A program made the position numbers and the translations under genes. From Herbaspirillum autotrophicum (GTDB lineage: Bacteria > Pseudomonadota > Gammaproteobacteria > Burkholderiales > Burkholderiaceae_D): 64,000 nucleotides of DNA. Below the pieces are notes generated by a model, which ran no database searches, was not told the DNA's origin, and worked only from the letters and a program-made list of their open reading frames with translations. Within the stretch, counting starts at the first letter, position 1, and every line of letters starts with the position of its first letter. Where the stretch lies: positions 23,072 to 87,071 of the forward strand of contig NZ_LFLS01000025.1 in NCBI RefSeq assembly GCF_001189915.1. The letters are read 5' to 3'. Of this stretch, positions 34,948-43,349 are shown one piece after another.

Positions 34948-35678
34948 GCCAGGCCGAAAAGTTATTGCACGTCAGTGGTCTCAGCGCCGGTTACGGCGAC
35001 ATCGGCGTGCTCAGCGATATTTCGCTGGAAGTTGCTGCTGGTGATCTGGTGGCACTGATCGGTTCCAACGGCGCTGGCAAATCAACGTTGTTGCGCGCCT
35101 TGTCAGGCATGTTGCCTGCTACTGCCGGCAGCATCCGTTTTGGCGGTCAGGATCTCGCGCAGCAGGCGCCGGAGCAGATTGTCGGCACCGGCCTGATCCA
35201 CGTGCCGGAAGGGCGGCGTCTGTTTGCCGGCCTCAGCGTACGCGATAACTTGCTGATCGGTGCTTATCTGCGTCGCGACGGCAAGCAAGCGATCCGTGCC
35301 TCGATGGAGGAAGTATTCACGCTGTTTCCCAGACTGGCAGAACGGCGTCGGCAGGATGCGTCGACTTTGTCCGGAGGCGAACAGCAAATGTGCGCCATCG
35401 GTCGCGGTCTGATGGCCAAGCCGAAATTATTGCTGATCGACGAATTGTCACTGGGACTGGCACCGCGCGTGGTGGAAGAACTGGTGGCGGCGCTGGCCAG
35501 CATCAACGCTGGTGGTACCGCGTTGCTGGTAGTCGAACAAGACGTCGAGATTGCACTCGGACTGGCGCACCATGCACTGGTGCTGGATCAAGGCCGTGTG
35601 TTGTTGAGCGGCGCCGCGGCAGAGCTGCGCCAACACCCATTAATTCATGCCGCCTATCTGGGCGAGGATATCGTATGA
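34944..35678 (+). CDS. ABC importer ATPase, LivF type
   Basis: A 244-residue cytoplasmic ATPase that pairs with the LivG-type product. Walker A GSNGAGKST, signature STLSGGEQQMCAIGRGLM, Walker B LLLIDELSLGLAP, and LVVEQDVEIAL with its glutamine in the switch position, as usual for LivF. It overlaps its neighbours on both sides by four bases. Confidence 0.93.
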   Translation: MSQAEKLLHVSGLSAGYGDIGVLSDISLEVAAGDLVALIGSNGAGKSTLLRALSGMLPATAGSIRFGGQDLAQQAPEQIVGTGLIHVPEGRRLFAGLSVRDNLLIGAYLRRDGKQAIRASMEEVFTLFPRLAERRRQDASTLSGGEQQMCAIGRGLMAKPKLLLIDELSLGLAPRVVEELVAALASINAGGTALLVVEQDVEIALGLAHHALVLDQGRVLLSGAAAELRQHPLIHAAYLGEDIV

Positions 35679-36331
35679 CAGACCATTCTTTACCAGCAAC
35701 TGCGCCGGGCGCTCGTCCGCGCGTCGAGTTCTATTTCAGTTTCATTTCGCTGTGGTCGTATATCGGCAGTCTGCCGTTTCAGCAATTGATTGCGCGCCGT
35801 GATGTCGAGGTGATCTACAAGCCGATGGATCTGTATCAGGTGTTTGCCGCGACCGGCGGCAAGCCACCCAAAGAGCGGGCACCGGCGCGTCAGGCGTATC
35901 GCCTGGTGGAAATGGCGCGCTGGCGCAAGGTGCGCAATATTCCACTGAATAATGAACCGCGTTATTACCCGGCACAACCGTCGACCGGGCACCGCATGCT
36001 GCTGGCGGCATTGAACGGCAAGGCGCCGGCGGCTGCCACCCACGCCTTTGTGCATGCGGCGTTGAAAGCGGTGTGGGCCGATGAATTGAATATCGAAGAC
36101 CCGGCAACCCTGGTCACGCTCGCCAATGACAGCGGGCTGGATGGCACCGCCTTGCTTGCAGCCAGCGAAGATCCGCTGTTGCATGCGCGAGAACAAGAAC
36201 TGACTGCCGAAGCGCTGCAACGCAATGTGTTCGGCGCACCGTTTTACTATTTCAACGAACAGCCATTCTGGGGCCAGGATCGGCTGGAATTGCTGGAAGC
36301 GGCAATTATTGAAAGCACGGCCTCCAACTGA
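35675..36331 (+). CDS. DsbA-fold isomerase, 2-hydroxychromene-2-carboxylate isomerase-like
   Basis: A 218-residue protein of the DsbA/kappa-GST family (NahD-like). The opening VEFYFSFISLWSYIGSLPFQQL carries the S.WSY block in place of the CxxC of DsbA, and the C-terminal VFGAPFYYFNEQPFWGQDRLELLE is the family hallmark. Such glutathione-dependent enzymes isomerise intermediates of aromatic ring degradation. ATG 35675 overlaps the LivF-type stop, placing it in the importer operon and hinting that the imported compound may be aromatic. No other degradation enzyme is adjacent. Confidence 0.85.
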   Translation: MTDHSLPATAPGARPRVEFYFSFISLWSYIGSLPFQQLIARRDVEVIYKPMDLYQVFAATGGKPPKERAPARQAYRLVEMARWRKVRNIPLNNEPRYYPAQPSTGHRMLLAALNGKAPAAATHAFVHAALKAVWADELNIEDPATLVTLANDSGLDGTALLAASEDPLLHAREQELTAEALQRNVFGAPFYYFNEQPFWGQDRLELLEAAIIESTASN

Positions 36332-36600
36332 TATCGATGCATGATGACCGGTGGTTTTTCGCGCTGTGCGGGCGAAAGACACTGGTCGCCGGTCGCTGCG
36401 GCAAGTCCGTCTCGCATCCCATCCTCCGGTAACCGGTTGCCGGCCACAGGCGACGACGCGTCGCGCGTCCGGCAAAAATTTGCCTCGGCAGCCGATTCAT
36501 CTCCATAATAGAATGCAGCCCGACCCCTGAGCGGGTCAGGTCCATTCCGGGCACACCGGATGCATTTTTATCGTATCGATGTCATTGCCGAGCACCAACT

Positions 36601-37278
36601 ATGCGAATTTTGCTGGTAGAAGACCACAGGCCGTTGTCAGAATGGCTGGCAATGACACTGCATCGTGAAAACTATACGGTCGATTGCGTCTACAACGGCG
36701 AAGATGCCGACCATTTGTTGCTGACTCAGCAATATGATCTGGTGATTCTCGACATTTCCCTGCCCGGCATGAATGGTGAAAAAGTACTGCAGCGCCTGCG
36801 CAGCCGCAACAACAACGTCCCGGTGTTGATCCTGACTGCAAACAATTCGGTACAGGGGCGGGTCAGCGGATTGAATACCGGCGCCGATGACTACATGGCG
36901 AAACCGTTCGACGTCAGTGAACTGGAAGCACGCATCCGCGCCTTGCTGCGACGCTCCAGCCAGCATGCCAATCCGATCCTGCAATGCGGCACGCTGGTGT
37001 ATGACACCAATAGCCGCCTGTTCGTCCTCGATGGCAAACAACTGTCGTTGACGCGGCGCGAACATGCCGTGCTCGAAACCTTGATCAGCAAGGCCGGCAA
37101 GACCGTCAGCAAGCAGGCGCTGGCCGAAAGCCTGTTCGCGATGGCCGACGAGGCTTCGCCGGATGCCATCGAAGTCTACATTCACCGCCTGCGCAAGAAG
37201 CTGGAGCACGGCGATGCCGCCATCATCACGCTGCGCGGTCTGGGTTATCTGCTGAAGCAACATAATGCGACTGCATAG
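36601..37278 (+). CDS. OmpR-family response regulator, TctD-like
   Basis: A 225-residue response regulator. The receiver domain has the acidic pair EDH, the phospho-acceptor D51 in LVILDISLPGMNG, and K101 in DDYMAKPFD. The C-terminal winged helix reads SLTRREHAVLETLISKAGKTVSKQALAESLF and ends in VYIHRLRKKL. It overlaps the sensor kinase by 14 bp. The closest group by pattern is TctD/QseB. The adjacent importers are likely targets, but no binding site could be identified. Confidence 0.9.
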   Translation: MRILLVEDHRPLSEWLAMTLHRENYTVDCVYNGEDADHLLLTQQYDLVILDISLPGMNGEKVLQRLRSRNNNVPVLILTANNSVQGRVSGLNTGADDYMAKPFDVSELEARIRALLRRSSQHANPILQCGTLVYDTNSRLFVLDGKQLSLTRREHAVLETLISKAGKTVSKQALAESLFAMADEASPDAIEVYIHRLRKKLEHGDAAIITLRGLGYLLKQHNATA

Positions 37279-38653
37279 CCTGCGCGCCCGGTTTCTAGTC
37301 TGGCTGCTGGTGCCGCTGGCATTGTTTGTCGCGTTCAACAGCTGGGTCGCGTATCGCAATGCCATTCAGATGGCGACCGTGGTGCATGACCGCCTGTTGC
37401 TTGGTTCGGCGCGCATTATCGCGGAGCAGGTGCATTACGAAGATGGCATGTTGCAGGTGGTGATTCCGCCGGCAGCGCTGGAATTGTTTCAGTCAGATGC
37501 ACAGGATCGGGTGTATTACCGCGTCACCGGGCCCAATCACGGTTTGCTGGCCGGCTCCATTGATTTGCCGGATTTCAAACGGCCGCTGAAATCCGAAGAG
37601 TCGGCCTATTTCGATCTCCTGTTCCGCAGCGAACCGGTGCGCGTGGTGGTATTTTCACAACCGGTATTTGCCGCGCCGGAACATGGACCGGTCATGATCG
37701 AAGTGGCGCAAACCAGAAATTCCTATCAGGCCCTGGCCGATGAAATGTGGACCCACGCCGTGCTGCAACAGTTCTTGCTGTTGGGTTTGGCGGCGTTGCT
37801 GGTGTGGCTGGGCATGCGTTGGGGACTGGCGCCGCTGATCCGTTTGCGCGACACCATGCGACAGCGCAAGCCGAATACGGTGGAGCCGCTGGACATTACC
37901 TCGGTACCGAATGAGCTGGTGCCGCTGGTGCAGGGCATGAATGATTATGTGCAACGTCTGGACGAACACATGTCGGCACACAGCCGCTTCATTGCGAATG
38001 CTTCGCATCAGTTGCGCACGCCGCTGACGGTATTGAATACGCAGGTCAATTACGGTTTGCGCAGTCCCGATATCGAAAGCAAGGACGCCGCCTTGGGTGC
38101 CATCAACAGCGGCGTGCAGCATGGCATCCGGCTGGTGAATCAATTGTTGACGCTATCGACAGCGGAAGTGCATCTGGATAAGCAATCGCGGCAGTCCGAC
38201 ATCGATCTGATCGCGGTGGTGCAACGGCTGTTGGAAGAACTGGCGACGCTGGCGCAGACCAAACAGATTGATCTTGGCTTTGACTTCGACGAAGACGTGG
38301 TGATGGTGCATGATGCCTCGTCCATGCTGGATGAACTGGTATCCAATCTGGTCGACAATGCCTTGCGCTATACCCCGGCCGGTGGCATCGTCACGGTCGG
38401 TGTGAAGCGCGAGGATGGGGCGGTCGTGCTGTGCGTCGAAGATAACGGACCCGGCATCCCTGCTGCCGAACGTGAACGCGTCTTCGAGCGCTTCTATCGT
38501 TTGCACGGCGACCGTTCGGATGGCTCGGGACTGGGTCTGGCCATCGTGCAGGAAATCGCCACCGCCAGCGGCGCGCAAGTACAGTTGTCGACGCCGGCGC
38601 AGCACGCGGGATTGCTGGTGACGGTGAGGTTGCCGGCGCAGCGTCCGCAATGA
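37265..38653 (+). CDS. Sensor histidine kinase, TctE-like
   Basis: A 462-residue inner-membrane kinase. A first helix (LVWLLVPLALFVAFNSWVA) is followed by a periplasmic 2CSK_N-type domain (residues about 30-165, with the DRLLLGSARIIAEQV opening typical of TctE) and a second helix. The HisKA box is FIANASHQLRTPL with the phospho-acceptor histidine. The ATPase boxes are LVDNALRYTP, DNGPGIP and GSGLGLAI. TctE-type kinases sense carboxylates in characterised cases; the signal here is unknown. Confidence 0.9.
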   Translation: MRLHSLRARFLVWLLVPLALFVAFNSWVAYRNAIQMATVVHDRLLLGSARIIAEQVHYEDGMLQVVIPPAALELFQSDAQDRVYYRVTGPNHGLLAGSIDLPDFKRPLKSEESAYFDLLFRSEPVRVVVFSQPVFAAPEHGPVMIEVAQTRNSYQALADEMWTHAVLQQFLLLGLAALLVWLGMRWGLAPLIRLRDTMRQRKPNTVEPLDITSVPNELVPLVQGMNDYVQRLDEHMSAHSRFIANASHQLRTPLTVLNTQVNYGLRSPDIESKDAALGAINSGVQHGIRLVNQLLTLSTAEVHLDKQSRQSDIDLIAVVQRLLEELATLAQTKQIDLGFDFDEDVVMVHDASSMLDELVSNLVDNALRYTPAGGIVTVGVKREDGAVVLCVEDNGPGIPAAERERVFERFYRLHGDRSDGSGLGLAIVQEIATASGAQVQLSTPAQHAGLLVTVRLPAQRPQ

Positions 38654-38656
38654 CAC

Positions 38657-39661
38657 CTATTTCGCGGCTTCCACGAATTCTGTCGTATAGGTTTTTGCCA
38701 GATTGATGGTTTGCCGGCGTACTGCTGCCGAAATCAGCGATAACGTCTTCAGTACTGTCGGCGGTCCGGCCTCCGGCATCAGGCCGTCGGTCGCATACAT
38801 GGCCTTGCTGGCGGCGAGCGTCCTGATATAGGCATTCCGGTCGCCGGCAAAATAGGATTCCGGAACCGCCATGGCAATCTCTGTCGCCGTGTGCGTCTGG
38901 ATATATTTCAGCGATCTGACCAGCGCATTGACCAATTTCTGTACCTGCAACCGGTGTCCGGCTATCCATGCTGCCTGCATGTAAAGACTGGCGGCCGGGT
39001 AGGGGCCGCCGAATATTCTTTGGGTTTCTTCGGCCGAGCGCAGATCGATCAGGATATGAGCATCGCCATTCGAAACCAGGCGCGATGCAGTGGGTTCGGT
39101 GGTCATGCCGGCGTCGATCTTGCCGGTATTGAGCGCATCAATGAACGTATTGCCGGAGCCGGCCGGCAATATCTTGTATTGGTTGGCCTTGATGCCGTTT
39201 GACTGTGCCAGATATTGGGTCAGGAAATGGGTCGAGGAGCCGAGTCCGGTCACACCCAGTGTCTTGCCGCGAAAGTCGGCCGGAGAACGGATTTTTTCAT
39301 TCATTGCGGCTGACACCAGTACCATTTCTCCCGGTACCAGCATCAGTTGAATGACGGACTGCACCGCGCGTCCGCGTGCCTGCAGATAAATCGTGTGATC
39401 GTAAAAGCCGACCACGCCTTGCACCGCTCCCGCCAACAACTCATCTTCGGCATTGACCCCCGATGGTTCGCTCAGCAATTCGATATTGAGACCTTCTTCC
39501 CTGAAATAGCCCAGTTGCTCGGCCAGTTTGACCGGCAGATAGATTTGCTTTTCGATGCCCGCCACCATCAGACGTATCTTGCTGTCGTCGGCCCTCGTGC
39601 CCGAGATCAGCAGTGCGTTGAGGCCAGCGATCAGTAATGCGCAGTGCAATAGGCGTTTCAT
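38657..39661 (-). CDS. NMT1/THI5-like ABC binding protein, copy 1
   Basis: A 334-residue periplasmic binding protein of the NitT/TauT class. A signal peptide of about 24 residues ends near ISGTRADDSK. The mature opening IRLMVAGIEKQIYLPVKLAEQLGYFREEGLNIELLSEPSGVNAE and GKTLGVTGLGSSTHFLTQYLAQ are the family hallmarks. It is clearly paralogous to the product of 39976-40989 over its whole length and is transcribed divergently from it. It has no ABC partners of its own on this strand, so it may share the 41048-42784 transporter. Confidence 0.88.
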   Translation of the reverse strand: MKRLLHCALLIAGLNALLISGTRADDSKIRLMVAGIEKQIYLPVKLAEQLGYFREEGLNIELLSEPSGVNAEDELLAGAVQGVVGFYDHTIYLQARGRAVQSVIQLMLVPGEMVLVSAAMNEKIRSPADFRGKTLGVTGLGSSTHFLTQYLAQSNGIKANQYKILPAGSGNTFIDALNTGKIDAGMTTEPTASRLVSNGDAHILIDLRSAEETQRIFGGPYPAASLYMQAAWIAGHRLQVQKLVNALVRSLKYIQTHTATEIAMAVPESYFAGDRNAYIRTLAASKAMYATDGLMPEAGPPTVLKTLSLISAAVRRQTINLAKTYTTEFVEAAK

Positions 39662-39975
39662 TTATCCCGGCCTCCTCGTCAGCCTGCTTTTCACCAGCGT
39701 CTCCACATGCCTGAATGCTGTTCGCGACATATTCCGGTTCTTTATTTTCAGTGAGGACGCTGCGCCATGTTGATTTGCATGGCGCCTGCATCCGGTGTGG
39801 CAGTGCCGATTGCACGCATTGCCGATGTTGCACTGCAACCAAAAATAGCCGGATTTAGAAAGCAGATTGTAAGTTATGTCCCAATAGAATGATTTCCCTC
39901 GCAAGACCAAACATAACAAGACGTCGCAACGCACGACGCAAGCTGCCCATCCCAAAAGATACCGGAGACTGTCAC
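39662..39975. other. Divergent intergenic region between two paralogous binding-protein genes
   Basis: About 314 bp with no gene. It must hold the promoters of both binding-protein genes and perhaps sites for the nearby TctD-like regulator. No clear repeat, riboswitch or terminator was recognised in it. Confidence 0.5.
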
Positions 39976-40989
39976 ATGAAAAAAATACTGCCCGCATTGC
40001 TGCTGCCGACCTTGTTGGTCAGCGCCATGGCTACCGCACCTGTCACGGCTGCTGCTGCCGATGCCCCCAAAATCACGATCATGGTGGGCGGCATCACCAA
40101 GATGGTGTATTTGCCGGCCAAACTGGCTGAGCAACTGGGTTACTTCAAGGAAGAAGGCCTCAACATCGAATTGCAATCGCAACCGGCCGGCGTCGATGCA
40201 GAGAATGAATTGCTGGCGGGCGCAGTGCAAGCCGTGGTCGGCTTTTATGATCACTCGATTGACCTGCAAAGCAAAGGCAAGGAAATCAGTGCCATCGTGA
40301 TTTTTGGTCAAGTGCCAGGCGAAGTCGAACTGGTATCGAGCAAAGCGCCATCGATCAAGAGCATGGCCGATGTCAAAGGCAAGACGCTGGGCGTGACCGG
40401 TCTCGGTTCTTCGACCAATTTCCTGACACAGTATCTGGCCTACAAACATGGCATCACTTCCAAGGAATACTCGGTGTTGCCGGTCGGTGCGGATAACACC
40501 TTCATCGCGGCGATGAAGCAAGGTCGCATCGATGCCGGCATGACCACCGAACCGACGGTGTCGCAAATGCTGAAGACCGGCGAAGCATCGGTGCTGGTGG
40601 ATATGCGCACGGTTGACGGAACCGTCAAGGCGCTCGGCGGCTTGTATCCGGCCTCCAGCCTGTATGTACAGCGCAACTGGCTGGACAGCCACAAGCCTGA
40701 AGCCGCCAAACTGGCGCGCGCCTTCGTCAAGACCCTGCGATTCATCAAGACCCACAGCGCGGCGGAAATCGCCGACAAGATGCCGAAGGATTACTACGGC
40801 AACAACAAGCCGCTGTATGTCCAGGCATTGCAAAACTCGCTGCCGATGTATTCGGCTGATGGCCGCATGCCGGTTGGCGGTCCGGAAACGGTATTGTCGG
40901 TGCTGTCGGGATTCAATCCCAACGTCAAGGGCAAGAAAATCGATTTGTCGCGTACCTACACAAACGAATTTGTGAATCAGGTCAAATAA
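39976..40989 (+). CDS. NMT1/THI5-like ABC binding protein, copy 2
   Basis: A 337-residue periplasmic binding protein. ATG 39976 starts a classic signal peptide (KKILPALLLPTLLVSAMA, cleavage near AAAADA). The mature core ITIMVGGITKMVYLPAKLAEQLGYFKEEGLNIELQSQPAGVDAE parallels copy 1. GKTLGVTGLGSSTNFLTQYLA is shared almost exactly. It is followed by the ATPase and permease of the same importer. Ligands of this class include nitrate, sulfonates, pyrimidine precursors and aromatic acids; none can be chosen here. Confidence 0.9.
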   Translation: MKKILPALLLPTLLVSAMATAPVTAAAADAPKITIMVGGITKMVYLPAKLAEQLGYFKEEGLNIELQSQPAGVDAENELLAGAVQAVVGFYDHSIDLQSKGKEISAIVIFGQVPGEVELVSSKAPSIKSMADVKGKTLGVTGLGSSTNFLTQYLAYKHGITSKEYSVLPVGADNTFIAAMKQGRIDAGMTTEPTVSQMLKTGEASVLVDMRTVDGTVKALGGLYPASSLYVQRNWLDSHKPEAAKLARAFVKTLRFIKTHSAAEIADKMPKDYYGNNKPLYVQALQNSLPMYSADGRMPVGGPETVLSVLSGFNPNVKGKKIDLSRTYTNEFVNQVK

Positions 40990-40997
40990 GACAAACC

Positions 40998-41028
40998 GGA
41001 TTGCCGCCGCTATCTGTGGCGGCAATCC
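40998..41028 (+). promoter_or_regulatory. Intercistronic hairpin between binding protein and ATPase genes
   Basis: GGATTGCCGCC (40998-41008) and GGCGGCAATCC (41018-41028) form a perfect 11-bp stem with a 9-nt loop. It starts 8 bp after the binding-protein stop, with no U-run. Such hairpins commonly protect the upstream mRNA so that the binding protein is made in excess over ATPase and permease. Confidence 0.6.
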
Positions 41029-41047
41029 CTCTTCGGGAAAACATTCC

Positions 41048-41878
41048 ATGAACCAGACTGCGACCTCCACACTCAGGGCCGTCAACGGTACGGCTGCGGC
41101 CGATACGCCGGCGATTGAGCTCAACAATGTTTCGTGCCGCTTCATTACCGGCGATGGCAAGGCTACTGTGGCGTTGCGCGATTTTTCCATGAGCGTGGCA
41201 CGCGGCGAATTCTGCGCCGTCGTCGGTCCCACCGGCTGCGGCAAATCGACCACGCTGAGTCTGATTACCGGCTTGCTGAAACCGACCGTCGGTGAAGTAC
41301 GCATCATGGGCGAGCCGGTCAACGGCATCGACCCGCGCATCGGTTTCGTCTTTCAAAGTGATGCCGTATTTCCGTGGCGCAGCGTGCGCGACAATGTCGC
41401 AGCCGGCCCGCTGTTTCGCGGCAAGCCGAAAGAAGAGGCTTATCAATTGGCGAATGAATGGATCCGCCGCGTCGGCCTCGACAAATTCGGCGATCACTAT
41501 CCGCATCAACTCTCCGGCGGCATGCGCAAGCGCGTGGCGTTGGCGCAGACCTTTATCAACAGCCCTGAAATCCTGCTCATGGATGAGCCGTTTTCCGCAC
41601 TCGACATGCAGACCCGCACGCTGATGCAGGACGAGCTGCTGAAATTGTGGTCGGCCCATTCCGGCTCGGTGGTGTTTGTCACGCATGATCTGGAAGAAGC
41701 GATTGCACTGGCCGACAAAGTCTACGTGTTGACTGCCCGTCCGGCCACACTCAAGAGCGTGTACGAAATCGACCTGCCGCGTCCGCGCGTGATGGAAGAG
41801 GTTCGCTACGAACAGCGCTTTATCGACATCTCTCGCAAAATCTGGGCTGATTTGCGTGAAGAAGTTCATATCAGTTAA
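41048..41878 (+). CDS. ABC importer ATPase, NitT/TauT type
   Basis: A 276-residue ATPase of the SsuB/TauB class. Walker A GPTGCGKST, Q-loop VFQSDAVFPWRSVRDN, signature QLSGGMRKRVALAQTF, Walker B LLMDEPFSALD and the switch histidine in FVTHDLEEAI are all present. An N-terminal extension of about 25 residues precedes the ATPase core. It lies between binding protein and permease of one importer. Confidence 0.93.
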   Translation: MNQTATSTLRAVNGTAAADTPAIELNNVSCRFITGDGKATVALRDFSMSVARGEFCAVVGPTGCGKSTTLSLITGLLKPTVGEVRIMGEPVNGIDPRIGFVFQSDAVFPWRSVRDNVAAGPLFRGKPKEEAYQLANEWIRRVGLDKFGDHYPHQLSGGMRKRVALAQTFINSPEILLMDEPFSALDMQTRTLMQDELLKLWSAHSGSVVFVTHDLEEAIALADKVYVLTARPATLKSVYEIDLPRPRVMEEVRYEQRFIDISRKIWADLREEVHIS

Positions 41879-41896
41879 CGACGACAGGTAACGACC

Positions 41897-42784
41897 ATGA
41901 CACAAACATATAGTGCGCCTGCACCCTCGGCCACCAAACCGGTACGGCCGCCATCCATGTCGCCGGAAGATCTGGCCATCGTAGAGCGCGAGGCGCAAAA
42001 GAAAATAAGGCAGCGCCGTCAGTTGGTGATTTTTTTGCGGCTGGCGATTCTGGTCTTCATTCTCGGCGGCTGGGAATTGTCGGCGCGGCTGCAGTGGATC
42101 GATCCGTTTTTCTTTTCCCAGCCATCGCTGATCGTGATCCAGATTTATGACTGGATCATGGAAGGCACCTCGCAAGGCCCGTTGTGGGTACAAGTGATGG
42201 TGACCCTGGAAGAGACCGTACTGGGCTTCCTGATTGGCTCCGTGTTCGGCGTGATTGCCGGCATCCTGTTGGGTCGCAACAAGTTGTTGTCGGACGTGTT
42301 CAGCATCTACATCCAGATTGCCAACTCGATTCCGCGAGTGGTGCTCGGTTCCATTTTCGTCATTGCGCTGGGTTTGGGCATGGCATCGAAAGTGGCGCTG
42401 GCGTTCGTGATGGTGTTCTTTGTGGTGTTCGGCAATGCGTTTCAGGGTGTGCGTGAAGCCGACCGTTACATGATTGCCAATGCCCAGATTCTGGGTGCCT
42501 CGCGGCGTCAGGTGACGACGGCGGTGGTGATTCCTTCGGCCTTGAGCTGGATTCTTGCCAGCTTGCATGTCAGCTTCGGCTTTGCTTTGGTCGGCGCCGT
42601 AGTCGGCGAGTTTCTCGGTTCCCGTCAAGGCATCGGTTTGCTGATCTCGACCGCGCAAGGTGCGTTCAATGCCAGCGGCGTGTTTGCGGCAATGATCGTG
42701 CTGGCGGTCGTTGCGCTGGCAGCCGACTATTTGCTGACGACGCTGGAGAAGCGTTTGCTGAAATGGCGTCCTGCGGCATTCTGA
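41897..42784 (+). CDS. ABC importer permease, NitT/TauT type
   Basis: A 295-residue permease of the SsuC/TauC class with about six helices after a charged N-terminal tail. The coupling loop EADRYMIANAQILGASRRQVTTAVVIPSALSWILASL holds the EAA motif, and SFGFALVGAVVGEFLGSRQGIG is the family C-terminal hallmark. It starts 18 bp after the ATPase stop and is the last gene before a strong terminator. Confidence 0.93.
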   Translation: MTQTYSAPAPSATKPVRPPSMSPEDLAIVEREAQKKIRQRRQLVIFLRLAILVFILGGWELSARLQWIDPFFFSQPSLIVIQIYDWIMEGTSQGPLWVQVMVTLEETVLGFLIGSVFGVIAGILLGRNKLLSDVFSIYIQIANSIPRVVLGSIFVIALGLGMASKVALAFVMVFFVVFGNAFQGVREADRYMIANAQILGASRRQVTTAVVIPSALSWILASLHVSFGFALVGAVVGEFLGSRQGIGLLISTAQGAFNASGVFAAMIVLAVVALAADYLLTTLEKRLLKWRPAAF

Positions 42785-42822
42785 TTTGTTCCGGTCTCAG
42801 TAGTCTCGGTAGTTTTGAGTTG

Positions 42823-42851
42823 GCGGCGCATGCAGATGCGCCGCTTTTTTT
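42823..42851 (+). terminator. Rho-independent terminator after the NitT/TauT-type importer
   Basis: GCGGCGCAT and ATGCGCCGC form a 9-bp stem with a GCAG loop, followed directly by seven T. It ends the importer operon. Confidence 0.88.
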
Positions 42852-42866
42852 GCAGTGGCGGGCGAC

Positions 42867-43169
42867 TCAGGACTCGACCAGCAAGCGCAACATGGTCGCG
42901 CCCTTGGGCGAGTAGTTGGCGACATCGGCACCGACAGCCTTGCCTTGCGGTGAACTCAGCGCCGCCGCGAGTGCTTGCTCATCGGCAAATTCTGCTTCAA
43001 AAACAAGAAAATACGGCGCGGGTTTGGCGCCAAATGCTTGCGGCTGGCCGAAGCGGGATGCCAGCAGACCGGGTAATTGCTTCACCAGTGGCAGGTGATG
43101 CTGGCGATAATAATCGAGGAAGGCTTGCGGATCGTCGGGGTAGGGATACAGCACGAGCAATTTATACAT
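42867..43169 (-). CDS. EthD-family protein
   Basis: A 100-residue small protein with a ferredoxin-like dimeric alpha/beta barrel pattern. MYKLLVLYPYPDDPQAFLDYYRQHHLPLVKQLPG is the EthD opening (key F..YY..HHLPL). ATG 43169 with AGGAA upstream is favoured over an in-frame ATG at 43184. EthD proteins are accessory to ether or aromatic compound degradation in some actinobacteria; in proteobacteria the role is mostly unknown. Confidence 0.75.
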   Translation of the reverse strand: MYKLLVLYPYPDDPQAFLDYYRQHHLPLVKQLPGLLASRFGQPQAFGAKPAPYFLVFEAEFADEQALAAALSSPQGKAVGADVANYSPKGATMLRLLVES

Positions 43170-43349
43170 GAGGTTTCCTGACAAGGCGTTACGGGTTGAC
43201 GTGGAAGAACGCGGATGCGTGCGGACAGCTTACCTGAAGCGCGGTAATCGTGAATCCTGCGGATCAGTGCCACACCGGCATCAATCGGCGCCTGCGGTGC
43301 GGCAGGCTTGTTACAATGCCTGCCTGTCCACCCTGAATCGAGCTACACC

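Noticed and set aside
36332..36600. Cobalamin-type or other riboswitch before the TctD-like gene
   Set aside because: The region has GC-rich inverted segments but the conserved boxes of known classes were not found.
39874..41340. A 488-codon minus-strand frame opposite the second binding-protein gene
   Set aside because: It is an antisense shadow of a recognised gene, low in hydrophobic patterning, with no motif.
40982..42658. A 558-codon open frame on the minus strand opposite the NitT/TauT-type ATPase and permease genes
   Set aside because: It is antisense to two clear ABC genes, its product is rich in His, Arg and Gln without known motifs, and it arises from codon bias on the coding strand.
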